From Blepharisma japonicum (Eukaryota > Ciliophora > Heterotrichea > Heterotrichida > Blepharismidae): a stretch of 64,000 nucleotides of DNA. The stretch's first letter is position 1. Each line of letters begins with the position of its first letter. Both the position numbers and the translations under genes were made by a program. Under the pieces are notes generated by a model, which had not been told where the DNA came from, did not search any database, and saw only the letters and a list, made by a program, of their open reading frames with translations. Shown here piece after piece: positions 1-13,575 of this stretch. The stretch covers positions 310,327-374,326 of the forward strand of contig CATKHK010000011.1 of NCBI GenBank assembly GCA_949751835.1. Reading direction: 5' to 3'.

Positions 1-3000
1 GCAAATTGGTAAAGCCCCATTCCCCTTATTTGATTTACAGTTTATAGAGCTAATATCAGCAGTATCTGAACTAACTATTGAATAAGTAGGCGATGAATTT
101 CTACAAGTATTGTTTATAATTGTAGCTTGAGAAATATCAACATTGTAAGAATTTGATATAGAAACCATATATTTGCAATCAAGCACTTCAGGATTTATTG
201 CTTCTCTTTTTAAATAAACATCTTCATTTCTGATAAAATATGCAAGAAGTAAAGTGTTGAAATTTTTATCTTCGCTTGGAGATCCATTAGAGTCAATATT
301 AATATTTTTGAGAGAGAGATTAACTACTTTAGACAGATTAATCATTCCAACTCCATGATTATTCTTGAATGACAAGCTGTCCATTTTGCATCATCTTGGC
401 CCTAAATGCGCATCTAGAGTTCTCCCAGAGCTCAGTTTATAAGGTCTTAAAGTTCCATTTTTGTATTCATCTAGTATAAATGAGTTTGAAATAGTTATTG
501 CAGGTCCTTGCTCTATCCCATTGCCCTCAAAAGTTAAGTTTTCAAAATGAATATTTATGAGATAATAAAAAAGATCAATATCAATCAGTGAAGATTTTCC
601 ATAATTAGAAATAAATCTTGAATTATGTATATAAAGGTGGTCTTCATATGAGTAAGATAGATAATAAGTTTCATTTACACCTCCAGGATATGATTTCACG
701 CTCAAGTCGAGGTTTATTATTCCATTCTCACAGTAATTATACATAAAAGTGCAATTATCTATTGTTAAAAAGTTGACTGCACTTATATAAATCATTGAAA
801 CCTGGGCATATATGCTATCTTTTTTTCTGTAAACCAAATTATATTTGAATTCAACATCTTTGATTAAAACTGAAGTAATTGTAGGCGAATATAAAAATCC
901 TCTAAATTCCATTTGGTCTCCATACTCATACCCATTATTTAATCTGGTTACTGAGCCTCCAATATATATTAGATCCGCATTTGAAGTATCTTCACCAGTG
1001 AGTGATATTATTGCAGCTGTATCGTATCACTTTAGTCAGATATTGTCAAAATCAACATTGTAAAGCCTTATATTAGCTTCTCCTCCAATAAGACTGCTGT
1101 AGCCTGACCTAAAGTTTATGAATTTCACATTTCTCAAAATTAAAATAGATGCTAAATAGTTTGCGTTAAGGTCTGGCATTACAGATCTACAGTAAAAGAG
1201 TGGGTGATTATATCTAGACCATGCTTTTGGATATAAACTATTGCAAAAATCATTCGGCAAATTGCTCGATACACTTTCACCTCTATCATTATAGTAAAAT
1301 CCATTATTTTTATTATAAGTGTTATATGAGCAATAGGAGCAGTAAATTGAGTCGCTACAAGTACTTCCTTCTATATCATCTCCTTGAATAATTAAATTTT
1401 CCATTTCAAGATTCCCGAAAACTTGGATCATAGTATAATTCCAACTTTTAACTTTCATAGTAATTTTGCTGTCATCTTGAGAAATTATTTTTCACTCTCT
1501 TATTTCATTAGTGAAGCCAAACTGTATATCATTGAAATCATATGATCCGTCATTCTTTAGAAGAATAATATTATGATAGGTTTTAATATTGGAAATTGCA
1601 TATTTTATTGTTTCGAATGGATTATTTATTGATCCATCACCTGAAGGTAAATTATTTATTTGCTTTGAAGTTACATAATAAAAGGAGAGATGAGGAAATA
1701 AATCAAATGATGATAAATAGTTAGAGTAATATAGAGAAAGATCAAATAAATTTAGGTTCGTGCAATAAGTGCTTTTATCAAAGCATTGATTGCAAGAAGC
1801 TTTCCCTAGGCTTTCGGTTGGGTTTGCACAAATATTGCAGAGGTTTCATGCAGATTTTGGAAGATTTTCTTTGCAAGAACTATAAGAATTTATATTGCAT
1901 AATCCATAATTGCATTCAGGAACGAAGCATTCTGAGTGGCATTGGCTTGCATCAAGAGCCATTGCTATATTGCATTTGTAATTAGAAGCAGTAAAGCATT
2001 TCTCAAAGCTTACAACGGAACTTATATCGTTTGCAAGCATCTGCTGATAGACTGTAAATAAAACTAAATTTTTATCATTGCACCATTTATTGGCATCATT
2101 ACTCATTCGATCATAATTACAAGTTCCTACCAAGCATTCAGGTTTGCAGCTTCCATAGTCATTAATTGCGCACCCATCTGCGCATCCACAAGCATAATAA
2201 TCTCATTCACACTCTTTTGTGTTGCATTCTGGATCGCATACATTATTTGCTAGCATTTTATCTGAGCATTTTGAATTGCAGTATCCACAATCCCCATTGT
2301 CAAATTTGCAGTTCAAATTATTACAGACTTCATCGCAAATCCCATTTTTTAAAAGTTCATCAGAACAAAAGGGTGCACAAGTACAGTCAGTTTTGTCATA
2401 TTCGCATTCTTCAACATAGCAAGCTTGGTCACATAAAGAATTTCCAACCATCCAATTGTTACAACCTACTGAACAAGTTGAATTAACGCAATCTCCCATG
2501 TCAAAATTACAGTCAGCAATATTGCAGGCTTCATCACATACTCCATTTCCTCAAATCGTTGTATTGCATCCAACAGAGCACTCTTTGCAGGCTCCCATAT
2601 CATAATAGCATTCAGGAACATTGCATCCTTCATCACAAGTGCCTCCTAACTGAGTTTTATTGCCTAAATTATATTTACAAGAAGGTCCACAATAACTACA
2701 GTCACCTAAATCATAGCCAAGATAAGCACTATTGCATATTTCATCACAAATACCATTTCCGCGATTTTCTTGTTTACATTGACTATATATAAAAAACAAT
2801 TCACAATCTGTTGTAAAAGCAATATCAGTGTTATCCAAGACGTATGAATCAAAATTACAAAAAGGATTCATGCAGTTTAGGTTGCATTCCCCATTTCCTC
2901 TCTGTATAGCACATTACAATCATTGGTGGGCATCAATTTAAATTGCATGCTATGCTTGCTCCATGCACGGCAGCAAAAAGTGCTAGTCATATGAGCGTAG

Positions 3001-3004
3001 CCAT
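1..3004 (-). CDS. Large LNR/beta-helix surface protein, 3' end outside window
   Basis: One reading frame runs from the ATG at 3004 to the left edge of the window (about 996 codons) when TGA is read as Trp and a 16-nt intron (2902-2917) is removed. The protein opens with a signal peptide (MATLIWLALFAAVHG), followed by tandem Cys-rich modules of the Lin12/Notch-repeat type (pattern GNGxC..C...C.YD.GDC) over roughly residues 25-370. After about residue 430 comes a region of short beta-strand repeats rich in Asn and Ser, as in right-handed beta-helix proteins. It is a tandem paralogue of the complete gene at 3760-10995, so it probably continues left into a Cys-rich module and a polytopic membrane domain. 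A surface role is inferred; the ligand is unknown. The frame has no TAA or TAG. Confidence 0.85.
2902..2917 (-). other. 16-nt spliceosomal intron
   Basis: The minus-strand sequence GTAATGTGCTATACAG carries an in-frame TAA. Removing it joins the signal-peptide exon to the first LNR module in phase 0 and matches the exon structure of the paralogue at 3760-10995, which has a 15-nt intron at the same place. Confidence 0.85.
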
Positions 3005-3277
3005 CAATTAAATAAATTATAAGCAATTAAAAAAACCCATTTTGTTACCAAATCTTATGCATTTGAATTATTTTGCTATTCAATTAATCAGCATCTATTA
3101 ATTCATAAAAATGTTGATATTGAGTATGGTAAAAATCTTTAATTGAGATAATTTTTCAATAGATTTGGTGCTTTGAAATCTTATTTGTGAGTTTAAATCA
3201 TATATAAATAAAAAAAATTAACTGTTAAGTTTTTATGAATATTTTATTAAAAATTATTATAGCTTTTATTATATTTC

Positions 3278-3540
3278 TTGTTGACTTGAAAAGGCGCTAT
3301 TTTCAGAAGGATGAGGGTCTATCCCTTCTTGATGAAGAATTTTAGTATTTCATTGCACTCCAAGCTATCGATCTCAATTTCTTGTAAGCACTTAACAATT
3401 CTGCTAGATGTGATATATGTATAATTCAGGTTTTTATTTTTTCCATCATCAACTTGGCTTTCATCAATTATATAATTAGATTTTCTAAACAGCATGCTTC
3501 TTATAAGAAAAAATTTTTCCTTAAGCGATTTAAATCTCGC
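3278..3540 (-). pseudogene. Decayed copy of the C-terminal tail of the adjacent surface-protein gene
   Basis: Read on the minus strand, this stretch encodes a degenerate version of the last 70 or so residues of the gene at 3760-10995. Aligned pairs include YIIDESQVDDGKNKNLNYT here against YIIDDNQAEDEKNTNINYT there, and YITSSRIV against HITASRII. The nucleotide match is strongest over 3380-3480 versus 3870-3980. There is no start and no membrane domain, and stops interrupt it towards the end. It is best read as the left-over tail of a further tandem copy. The rest of 3005-3759 shows no gene. Confidence 0.7.
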
Positions 3541-3759
3541 TAAAAATTCTTATTTCCCTCATATATAAATTGATCATCCTTATATATAAGTTTTATCTAA
3601 AATTCCTAATGGTTCGAATTAAATAAGCAGCGAGAATTGTTTTAATAAACTAGATGAATAATAAAATAAATCACGGATGGGGAGTGACCAATAGTAAATT
3701 ATTCGATTAATTATAAAGAAATAAAAGTTCTCATATTTAACTCTGCTTTTTATATGAAT

Positions 3760-6700
3760 TTATACATTTTCTTGCTTACTTGATAAAATACTAATCTCTG
3801 ATGGATAAGGACCTTTCTCATAAGCATAATTTTTCTCACCCTCATTATTTGAGAAATACTCACTATCAATTTCTTGTGAGCTGCTTATTATTCTACTAGC
3901 TGTGATATGAGTATAATTTATGTTCGTGTTTTTCTCATCTTCAGCTTGGTTATCGTCAATTATATAGTCTATTTTAGCTCTTGATTTCCCAAATAAATAA
4001 ATTTTCATCAATATAATCTTTTCTGCGATAACTTTAAGAAACTTATTAAAGATTCTTAATAAACTATAAATGATAAACCAAATATTTGAGCATAGTGCTA
4101 TGATAAATATCAACATTGTCCCAGGATCCCCCAATTCATCTGTCAAAAAGAAAAGGCCAGTAAAAATTGTTATTAATACAATCCCCCTGGAATGCAGCTC
4201 CATTTTGTTTAAGGACTTTTCTATAAATGGTTCATTTCTATTTTGAAGGCAAAGGAAAAAAATCAATAAAATAGTTACAGCAAGAGCTTGAACAGAAATT
4301 GAGATGTTCGACAAGAAGACTGAAAAGCTGATTAATAAAATTTTGCAATACAAAATCACAAATTCCCAATAATAATGTTTTGTGTTATAGCCATTGTAAA
4401 GAAATCCGTATTTCAACTTAACCGCAGTTTCTTCTAATTTTGCTTTATATTTTGTCATTTTTATCAGCCATGTTGCAGGAATGAGGATACCCCAAACTAT
4501 AATTGCAGGTAAAACTATTAAATATGAGTAAAAAAAATGATCCTTAGTCCAGCACTGTATGTCAAGATCAATAGTAAGCCAAAATTCCCCAGAGTTAATT
4601 TCCCTACAGCTATAAATACTAAACAGAGTTTCCATAATGCCTGGATGAATCAAAAAAAGTACAATAATGCATGAAGAAATAAAATCATCTGAAAACAGTT
4701 TCCAAATATGCTTTCTTACCTTATAATACAATGCCCACAAAACAAAGCATAAAGTTCATACCATTAATGGGATGAAACTGATAAGAACAAGTTTTACATA
4801 AAAAATCTCTATTTTAGGATTAGAGTGCTGCAAAAAGCAATCAAAAGAAAATAATTGTTCTCCGATATAGTTCATGCTTAACTCTATATAAAAAAATTCC
4901 ATCACTCATCGTGGCCAATTTAAATTGAAGGTGGTAATGATGATTATAATATGCAAATAATTCCAAAATATTTTGATATATATTGAAGTAAAGGCAGATG
5001 CATTTAAAACAAAATTTTTTGAAGCTTTTAGTGTAAGTAAAGCAATAATAAAAAATATGCCAAAAAATCCTAACATTCTTAAGGTATTGGTGGTTGACTC
5101 AAGGCAAACTTTGCATTGGTTTTTATATAGCCTTGAATATCCATAAGCACAAGACTGACACATATTACCTTTATATCCCTCTTTGCAAACTCCTGTATAT
5201 GATATATTATGAATATCAGGAGATCCCAAGCAAGCTTTAGGGTAAGGACATGCCCAGAAATTGTCAGTATATTTGTTATCTCTCCAATATCCATGACGAG
5301 GCACCATTGTATAATTCCCATAACAAATAGCATGCTCTGGGCAAGACAAGCAAGCATGATTATTTGGATTTAAACTATAATATGCCTCTTCACAAACCAA
5401 ACAAGTTATGTTCACAGTTGCTTCTCCAAATGTACATAGCCTAAGATCGACATTTGCAAAGAGATTTGGATTAGAGTCGAAATTTCCTTTTGATGCTGTA
5501 ATCGCTGAAGTGTAAATTTTGATTTGAGTTGAGGATCCTGGCCGTGCTGTTATAACATAATCTGTAAAGTTAAAGATCCCATTTATTGCTGTAGTCATGG
5601 TTACCCCAAAAAGAATGGTATCAGAATTTAAATTAAGCAGCTGAGCTTGGCTTATATTGTCTGTTTTAACGATCTGATCATAATGGTCAACTAAAGCAAA
5701 AGCCATTGGCTTATTATTTTTTTGACCTGACGCAATTCCGCTGATAGTTAGAGATTCCAAAATTCGGGTTGGTGAATTGCTTCTGCTTAGTTTTTCTTCA
5801 TAAAACATTTTAATTGGAAATGAAGCAATGTCATTTCCATAGGCTGCAGAATTTCTCTGAAAAGAGTTATTATAAAATACTGGTTCTATGTCAGTTCAGC
5901 TGATTGCTCCTCCATTATTTATTGCTTTATTTTCGCTAAAGAGGTTATATGATATGTTAAGCATGCAATTGTCGAAATCTTTACAGCTAAGTTTAAGCCC
6001 TCCTCCTATACCATCAATCACCCCTTTTTCATTATTTTTTGATCTTAAAGAGTTCGCAAAATTTTTTGTAAATTCAGATAAAGAGAGAGTCAAATTTATA
6101 TTTTCAGAAAAAATTGCCCCACCATTATAAGCGGTATTATTTTCAAATTTTGAAGAAGATATCGTATAATGATCCATTGGATAACTCTGCTCAGTAACAA
6201 AATAAACTGCTCCTCCAGAGTCTGATGCATAGTTATTACTAAATAAGCAAGAATCGATTATTAATGACATACATTTTGAGCAATAAATAGCACCTCCTTT
6301 CAACCCTGATCCAGCCCGAAATTCTGTATTTTCAATACTTAATAAATAATTTCCAACTCCATTAATAGCACCGGATGATGGATTTATAAATAAAGAATGC
6401 TCAATATTAATAAAACTGTCATGTGAATCAATATCTGAGCCTTTTGAGTTTTCGAATGTTGTATCATTTATTCACAAAAAGCTTTCTTTATAAATAAATA
6501 TGGATCCTCCATTATTTGAAGTTAAATCATGAAAGAAAGAATTGAAAACAGAGATATTACTTGAAATAGAAAATATAGCAGCCCCTGTGCTGCTGCTTAA
6601 GCCATTAGAAAATTTTGAATTTTTGATTAAAGCATTGCTATTTGACTTCAGCTGAACAAAGGATCCCTGACTTCCAGATTGATCTGAAAAAGTAGTATTT

Positions 6701-9700
6701 TGAATTGATGCAGATGAAAAAGTCATCAGAATTCCTGGGTTATCATAATTTCCAATGTTATTATGAATAATGGAGGAATCTAATGATATGGCCGATGATA
6801 AAAGATATAATACACCTCCATTTGGTGACTGATTATCACTAATTTCACAGTTTATTATCTCTGAAATTTTACTTAGGCATCGAATCATAATAAATGCAGA
6901 ACCTTTACCTTTGCAAGAATTTTTTATTATTTTTGAATCCTTTATATTGAAAAACGAATCGGAATCTGCATAAACAACTCCTCCTACATTAAGGGCGGTA
7001 TTTTCCTTGAATTCACAGAAATCGCAGCTAAAATGAGAGCTATAGCTCAATGAAGTAACCCCGCCATTCATTGTGCTTGTATTATTATAAAATTTTGTTC
7101 TTTTTAGCTCTGCGACTGCAGAATTTATAAGTATAAGCCCTGCTCCATGCATGTCTGAATCTCCATGCTGAATAATTGAATCATTTTCTATAAGTGTATC
7201 ATTATTCAAAGAAAAAATTGAGCCTAAATTATATTCAAATAAGCATTTATTTGTTTCCAAATTCGATCTTTTATTTTCATCATCAACTAAAATGATAATA
7301 GGACCTGAATTTTTTTGAAATATACACGAACTTAATATCACTTTTGAAGGAAGCTCTTTTAAATCTTCATTAATAGATACATGAAGAGCTGAGCTATACA
7401 ATCCTTTATTTTCAATGAATTTTGAATCGTTTATAGAAAGTGTTCCATCAGAGTATAAAATCGAAAACGAGCTTGAAAGTGATGCATTATTTGCTTGGAA
7501 TATGCAGTTATTGACTGATGAGCTGTCCAGCAATTTGATGAAATTACCAATATATATGCAGGCTCCATTTAAAGCATTATTTTCATAAAAGTCTGTATCA
7601 TGAATTGATAAGGATGTTTTGATGTCTGAGTAAAATTTTTTATTTATATATATTGATCCACCATTAAGAAGGCAAGAATTATTTCTGAAAATAGTATTTG
7701 AAATAGTAAATTCTGAGTTGCTACTTACTGCTTGAGGCAATATATAATTAATTGCTCCCCCAGATAATCCAGGTGATTGGTTTGATATAAAGCGGCAGTC
7801 ATTTATATACAGATTTTGTCCTGAAAAATACAATGCACCTCCTAGATCAGCACTATTCTCTATAAAAGTGCAATTTTCTAATGTTAAAGAATTTTTGTCT
7901 GAAAAATCAACTGCTCCTGCGCATCCACTCAAATAATTACTGTTACCTATAAATTCTGAGTTTTTGATAGATGCCGAATAGCTGTTTTGAAAAGACAAGC
8001 CAACACCATTAGTACCTCTTCCTATATTTCGTTCTGATCTTAGATTACTAATTATACTTGCTTTTGTGCTATCGATGATTATTGCTGGCGATGAGTTTGC
8101 ACAATAATTATCAGTGATATTGATGCTTTGCATTAAGAAATTAACTGAGCCACTAATGATTGACATTGATTTACAGGACAAAATTTCAGTGTCTGGTGCT
8201 TCAAGCTTCAAATAAAGGTCAGGGTTATTAATATAATTTTTCAGGATAATCGAATTTATTTCCTTACTTTTATTTGAATTTCCACCATTTTCATTTATTT
8301 GTGTGTCTTTTATGTCTATGTTTGCCATTTGGTTTATTTCTATTAACCCAGAACCTCCAGAATAATTATCAGTAAAAGTTAGATTTTTTATTTCTAACCA
8401 GCGAGGTAAAACATTGACAGTGATTGCTATTCCACCTGAAGTTATTGCATTAATATTTTTTCCATAGATAAATTCATCTTTCTGAGTTTGGCTTCAAATT
8501 GATAATAAGCTGCTTCTTTCAACTCCATTTGATATAAACTGCGAAGATTCTATTAGGATATTTTGGGTTTCATTAAAATAATTTGCAGACAAAATACCAC
8601 TTTTTTGGCCATAGTTCGATATAAATGAAGTATTTTTTATATGCACATGATTCAAAGTTGAATAAATCAATACCCTATTTTTATCAAATTTAATTGGGTA
8701 ATAACTTTTAGTGTTTTGTATATTGATAATTCCCAATTCACAGTAGTTATATGAAAATCTGCAAGAATCAATCTCTAATGTTTCGAATCACCCAAGAGCA
8801 ATTAAAGAGGCTGAGTCTAAAAGATTCAGCTGATTCTGATATATCATATTATATTCAAACTCAACATTTTTGATCACTATAGATGTGATATTAAGAGCAT
8901 ATAAAAATCCTCTTAAATTGATTGGATCTCCAAATTCATAACCATTATTTAATCTGCTAACTTTTCCGCGATTGTAATAAAAATTTGTAGGTAAGTCACA
9001 ATTCTTTTGATAAGTATAAACAATAATTGCAGATTCTTCTTGTTCTGATAATTTTATATTATCAAATGATACATTTTCTAAAGTAATATTGCTGTTACAC
9101 GTTGCAGCTATTATTCCATTTAATCCAAATCGATAGTTTTGAATGGTCACATTGGTTAAAATTAAACTGCCATTATTTATATTGATTATATGCTTTCCTT
9201 GGTATCGATCACACAAAGATGAAGATAAATATTCGGATATTTTTTCATGGCGATCATTATAATACTCTGTGGGAGATTCTGGGCTCGTATAAACAACCGG
9301 ACAATATTCACAATATATGCTGCTATTACAAGTCAGAAAAGCTTTTCCATCAATTATAATATTGCGGAACTCAACTACAGAATGTGATGCCTCAATCAGC
9401 TTGCCTTGCGCATCATGTAATTTTATTGTTACTTTTGTTGAATTCCAGGTAGTAAAGATAATTTTCCTATGATTGAATATCGGATTTAAATTCCCTAATT
9501 CCAAGCTATAAAAATAAATGAATTCTCAATCAAAATCATAAATCCCATCATCCAATAGATAGACGATTGAATTAGCTGTATTCATAAAATATATAGGTAA
9601 ATAAATGTTTCTATAAGGAGATTTAGCTGTACCATCACCTTCAAAAAAATTAGTAGTATTTAATGCAGATACGAAATAAATATGCGGATTTTTCAATGTT

Positions 9701-10995
9701 GAGATATCTCTTGGTTTATTGATACCTAAGGACCCATCTGGGAAATGCCATAGAATATATTCTGATTGTGTAGTGCATCCATAATCTGCTAAGAACATAC
9801 TTTTGCAAGATAAGCAATTTACATCGCTACTGTCTCCGTAAGGCCTTGAGCAATCTTCATTTTGAGATTGTGTAGAATTGCAATTACCATTTGCAAAGTT
9901 ACATTCTGTTATATTACATTCCTGAAAACAATTTTTCATGTCAAAAACTTTGTCGAAAGAGCAAGCATAATTTGAAGCTGTATAGCAATCTTCTAAGTGA
10001 ACAACATAGTTAAAATTTTTATGTATAATTTGCTGATATGAAGAAAAAATAGCTAAAGAGGTGTTTTGGCATCAAGAATTCGGGTATTGGCTTATTTTAT
10101 CATAATTGCATGAAATTACTAAGCATTCTGGCTTGCACTTTCCATAATCAAGATAAGTGCAACCATCAGAGCATTGGCAATCTTTATAGTCATATTCGCA
10201 ATCATAATTATTACACTCAGGATCACAAATTCCATTTCCTAGCATTTCTGCATTGCATCCACTAGCGCAAACTCCACAGTCATGATTATCTAATGTACAA
10301 TTTCAATTATTACATACTTCGTCACATTTCCCATCCCCTAGCATTGACTCAAAACAGCCAGAAGAACAGTCACAATCATAATTATCAAAATTACATTCAG
10401 GTACTCTACATGCTTCTTCACAGATTGAATTGCCAATCATTCAATTATAGCAGCCAGGAGCACATGCTAAATTTTTGCAGTCACCTAAATCAAAATTGCA
10501 TTCAGGATAAGCACATTCAGGGTTGCAGACTCCATTACCTAATAAATTCGTTGAACATCCAGCATGGCACTTTTTACAAGTCCCAAGTCCATAATAGCAA
10601 GATGTGACATTGCAGCTGAGATTGCAATTTTGATTCACTTTTGTGAGTGAACCTAAATAAAATTTACATGACGGTGCACATTGTCCACAATCTCCCCAGT
10701 CATATCCACAGGTTTTAGTATTGCATACAGAATCACAAATTCCATTTCCAAGCTTTTCTTTTTTACAGCCGTCTATATAAATACAATTTCAATAGCAATC
10801 TGAATTTTCTTTTAAGGAAGTTGATGGACTTGAATCATAATTGCAGTACGATGTCATACAAGCTGGGTCGCATTGGCCATTTCCTTTCTAATTAATTTTT
10901 ACTTTTGAATCCGGGCAATCAAATAGACTACAGAATAATTTTTCACTTGAAGCTAGTTTGGCAAATATTCAAAGAAGAAAAGCAAAACCAATCAT
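3760..10995 (-). CDS. Giant LNR / beta-helix / polytopic membrane surface protein
   Basis: A single frame of 2406 codons plus TAA, from the ATG at 10995, with one 15-nt intron and numerous in-frame TGA (Trp) codons. Order of parts: signal peptide (MIGFAFLLWIFAKLASS); about seven Cys-rich LNR (Notch-like) modules, residues 30-340 (for example LGNGVCNPECAYPECNFDLG); a GDGTAKSPYRNI motif near 447 opening a long right-handed beta-helix, residues about 450-1690, with repeated FxxN and GGAI/GGAVY/GGALY motifs like those of chlamydial Pmp proteins; a Cys-rich EGF/GCC2-GCC3-like module near 1860-1960 (CxxCPEHAICYG); then about nine hydrophobic helices (about 1965-2330) and an acidic cytoplasmic tail. 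Sensing or adhesion at the cell surface is an inference from the architecture. Its neighbour at 1-3004 is a tandem paralogue. Confidence 0.9.
10888..10902 (-). other. 15-nt spliceosomal intron
   Basis: GTAAAAATTAATTAG on the minus strand contains an in-frame stop and separates the signal-peptide exon (ending CPDSK) from the first LNR module (KGNGQC). The position matches the intron of the paralogue at 2902-2917. Confidence 0.88.
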
Positions 10996-11592
10996 ATATT
11001 TTATTAAATTTATATTAAGATTATTTAAATTGGCAATTATTATTCACTATTTCTAATAAATGTTTAATTCAAAAAATTAATTTTTGATACTTTCTTTTTT
11101 GGGTATAACATATAGAAAGAGAGCCAGATTTAGGGTGTAAAATAGTTTAAATCGAAATTATTTTGTAATTCTTGAAGAATAAAATTAAAATTTATCAATT
11201 TATTAAATTTTTCTAAACCGTTTAATATTGTGTTTATATATTATTAGGAGCAATTATTTGGTATAGAATCTTAATACATTTTTATTATTATCATAGAAAA
11301 ATTTTAATATTTTGGAGGATTAGGCTAAAGTTATTGAGTAACTCACACTTCACAGTATACATTTTAAGTTTTGGATTCCAGTTTTAGTGAGTAATATTAA
11401 ATTTATATAAAAATTTATAAGCTACGCAAGAATTTTGTTCTTGAGAAAGGGGTCAATTTCCAAAAATCAGACCCAAAAAGATAAAGATTAATTTGACTTT
11501 AAAGAATAATAAATCATTTATAAAAAATATACAACATTGTTTAGCTTTACAAAAATAATTGGTACTTATCTTATTTTATTTATATAAATAAA
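10996..11592. other. Intergenic, nothing recognised
   Basis: AT-rich spacer between two minus-strand genes. I see no open frame of note, no RNA gene and no repeat. Confidence 0.6.
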
Positions 11593-12486
11593 TTACTTTT
11601 CATTTTTAGTTGGAGTGTCCAAAATAAGCACCTCGTCGTTTTTTTCTTCCTTTTTCTTCTCAGTACACTCTGAATTCACCTTTTTCTCAGTTTCATCGTG
11701 TTTATAAAAATTTTTACCCAGCAACTCTTTCATCTTTAGAGCAGCAGCTGATAATTTTGGTTGACTATCTCTCGGAGACCTATTCGGTGACTCCTTCAGC
11801 ACAATTCTTTTTGAAAACACTACCTCTTTAGTCCTATTTGTATTTAGCTTCCTATCAATAAACTTGCTTTCTTTTGTATAATGTTTTTGATTCTCATGTC
11901 TGTGCTTTGGTGGAGAGGTCATTCTTTTTTGAGGCAAATCTTCATTCTTTTCATTATCATTTTGGGGCTTTATTTCATCTAAAAATTCCAAGGTTTCTTG
12001 ATATAGCTCAAGGGTTTGACTGAATTCCAATAAAGCTTCATGGAAAATTACTGAAGAATATCTAGGCAGAATATCTGAGATATAATATCGAAAAAATATG
12101 CTTGAATCTCCATCAATTCCCATTCTCATCATTAAAGTTCTGCCAATTCTACCTAATTTTTGTATTAATTCAGGTGATTTGTCGACTCTGAGCAGCTCCA
12201 TATGTAAAATTAGTTGAAATTTTAATTGAGTCTAAATAAAATTTACTGTGGATAGGAATCTGAATTCTTCAAGTAAAAGGGGCTGAAAAGTAATCGGCAA
12301 TATTAGCTTGAAAGGAACACCATTTTCTGAAATCAAGTCTATTAGGGAATCTAGAGTGCTTAGAAATGAGATGATGCTGGTAGATTCATGTGTTTGGTTT
12401 CATCTTGATATAATATTTGTTAATTCTTTTGAAAAGAAATCTGGGGCACACGATCGAAAAAATCTTAGAGTTACTTGGTTATCCAT
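11593..12486 (-). CDS. Hypothetical protein, 292 aa
   Basis: Start ATG at 12486, one 15-nt intron at 12232-12246, one TGA (Trp) in exon 1, stop TAA. The first 200 residues look helical (for example SIISFLSTLDSLIDLISENG and SPELIQKLGRIGRTLMM) and suggest a compact alpha-helical domain. The last 110 residues are charged, low in complexity and rich in Lys, Glu and Ser (KKVNSECTEKKKEEK), as in cytoskeletal or basal-body associated ciliate proteins. I do not recognise the family. Without the intron the frame appears to start at an internal Met (12201), which would lose the conserved-looking N-terminal third; the intron has canonical ends and the size typical of this genome, so the longer model is preferred. 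Confidence 0.75.
12232..12246 (-). other. 15-nt spliceosomal intron
   Basis: GTAAATTTTATTTAG on the minus strand. It carries the only in-frame stop between the ATG at 12486 and the end of the gene, and its removal keeps the frame. Confidence 0.8.
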
Positions 12487-12761
12487 GATAAGTAAGTTAT
12501 TTATTGATTTAATTCATCATATTTATAATTTAATTTCCAAAATGATATCTCGCCCCAATTTTAATTAATTTTCTAAATATTAAGAAATTTGGCTCAATAG
12601 AAAGATAGACTTATAAGTTATTAGCTCATGCTTTTTCACCACACAAAATATCAAATTGAAGCATCCAAAATACTAAGTTTATATTTTAAAGGCACGAAAA
12701 GAGGAATTAGTAAAATCATCTATAGCTTAAGAGAAAAAATTAAATAATTTCAAAGAGCAAA

Positions 12762-13575
12762 ATGGAAAAACTGATCTTTACGATTGAATCAAAACAAAGT
12801 ACAATTCTTACAATCTGTGATATAGAGCACAAAACAATATCTGATATCCCAATAAAGCTTCCAGTAAATTTAACTAGATTTACTTGCATTACTCAACTTC
12901 CAAATTATGAATTACTCGAAGAGAGCTAATAATACAAAATATTTGCAGTAAATATTTTGCTTCGGAAAAGAAGGCATTCCATCATCTGGGTTTACTTGTA
13001 TTATAGATCTTCAAAATTATGTTTTGAAGAAAAGATTGAATCTTGGATATCCTTGCTATTTATCCTGCGCATTATATTATAATAACTTTGTTTATACTTT
13101 TGGAGGAGGAAATAACACAAAAGGAGATTTGCCTTCTTCTTATAAGTTTGATCTGTTACATAATCGGTGGATTAAACTATCGCCTTTACCTAAATCTTCG
13201 CGTTCCTGCTCTTCTGTTATCTTCAAATGTAATATCCTTGTATCTGGGTTTAGTCATAAAAATCTATATCAATATAATATTCAATTGGATAGCTATTCAA
13301 TAGCTTTTTCTTTTGAGTTTGGGGACTCATGAAAAATATTAGTTGCTGGAAATTCCAGAGTGTATATAATAGAAAGACTTGGGAGAATTTATGAATGTGG
13401 AGTTGAAAATGTTTATAATTGGAATGATGTCGGAGAGTCAAAAATTGATTGATTTTTTCAGCATTATGTAACTTATTATGAGCACTCTGCATATATTGGA
13501 ATTAATACTGGAACTAATAATCTCTATTATGAATTTGATTTTGAAAAGAAAAAATTGCAAAAATTTTATTTTTAA
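12762..13575 (+). pseudogene. Truncated, disrupted Kelch-repeat gene copy
   Basis: Homologous to the C-terminal two thirds of the Kelch gene at 20254-21510. An opening ATG at 12762 gives a frame that aligns with that gene up to ITQLPNYELL, then meets TAA codons near 12928. The homology resumes after a short unrelated stretch at about 12954 (IFCFGKEGIPSSGF) in a different frame and runs to the TAA at 13573-13575, with in-frame TGA codons where Trp is expected. Kelch signatures are visible (FVYTFGGGNN, NRWIKLSPLPKSSRS). The N-terminal coiled region of the parent is missing. No canonical 15/16-nt intron can bridge the break, so a decayed duplicate is the best reading; a real gene with an unusual intron is the alternative. 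Confidence 0.7.

Noticed and set aside
12308-12568. 86-codon plus-strand frame
   Set aside because: Lies opposite exon 1 of the minus-strand gene at 11593-12486, which has better coding character.
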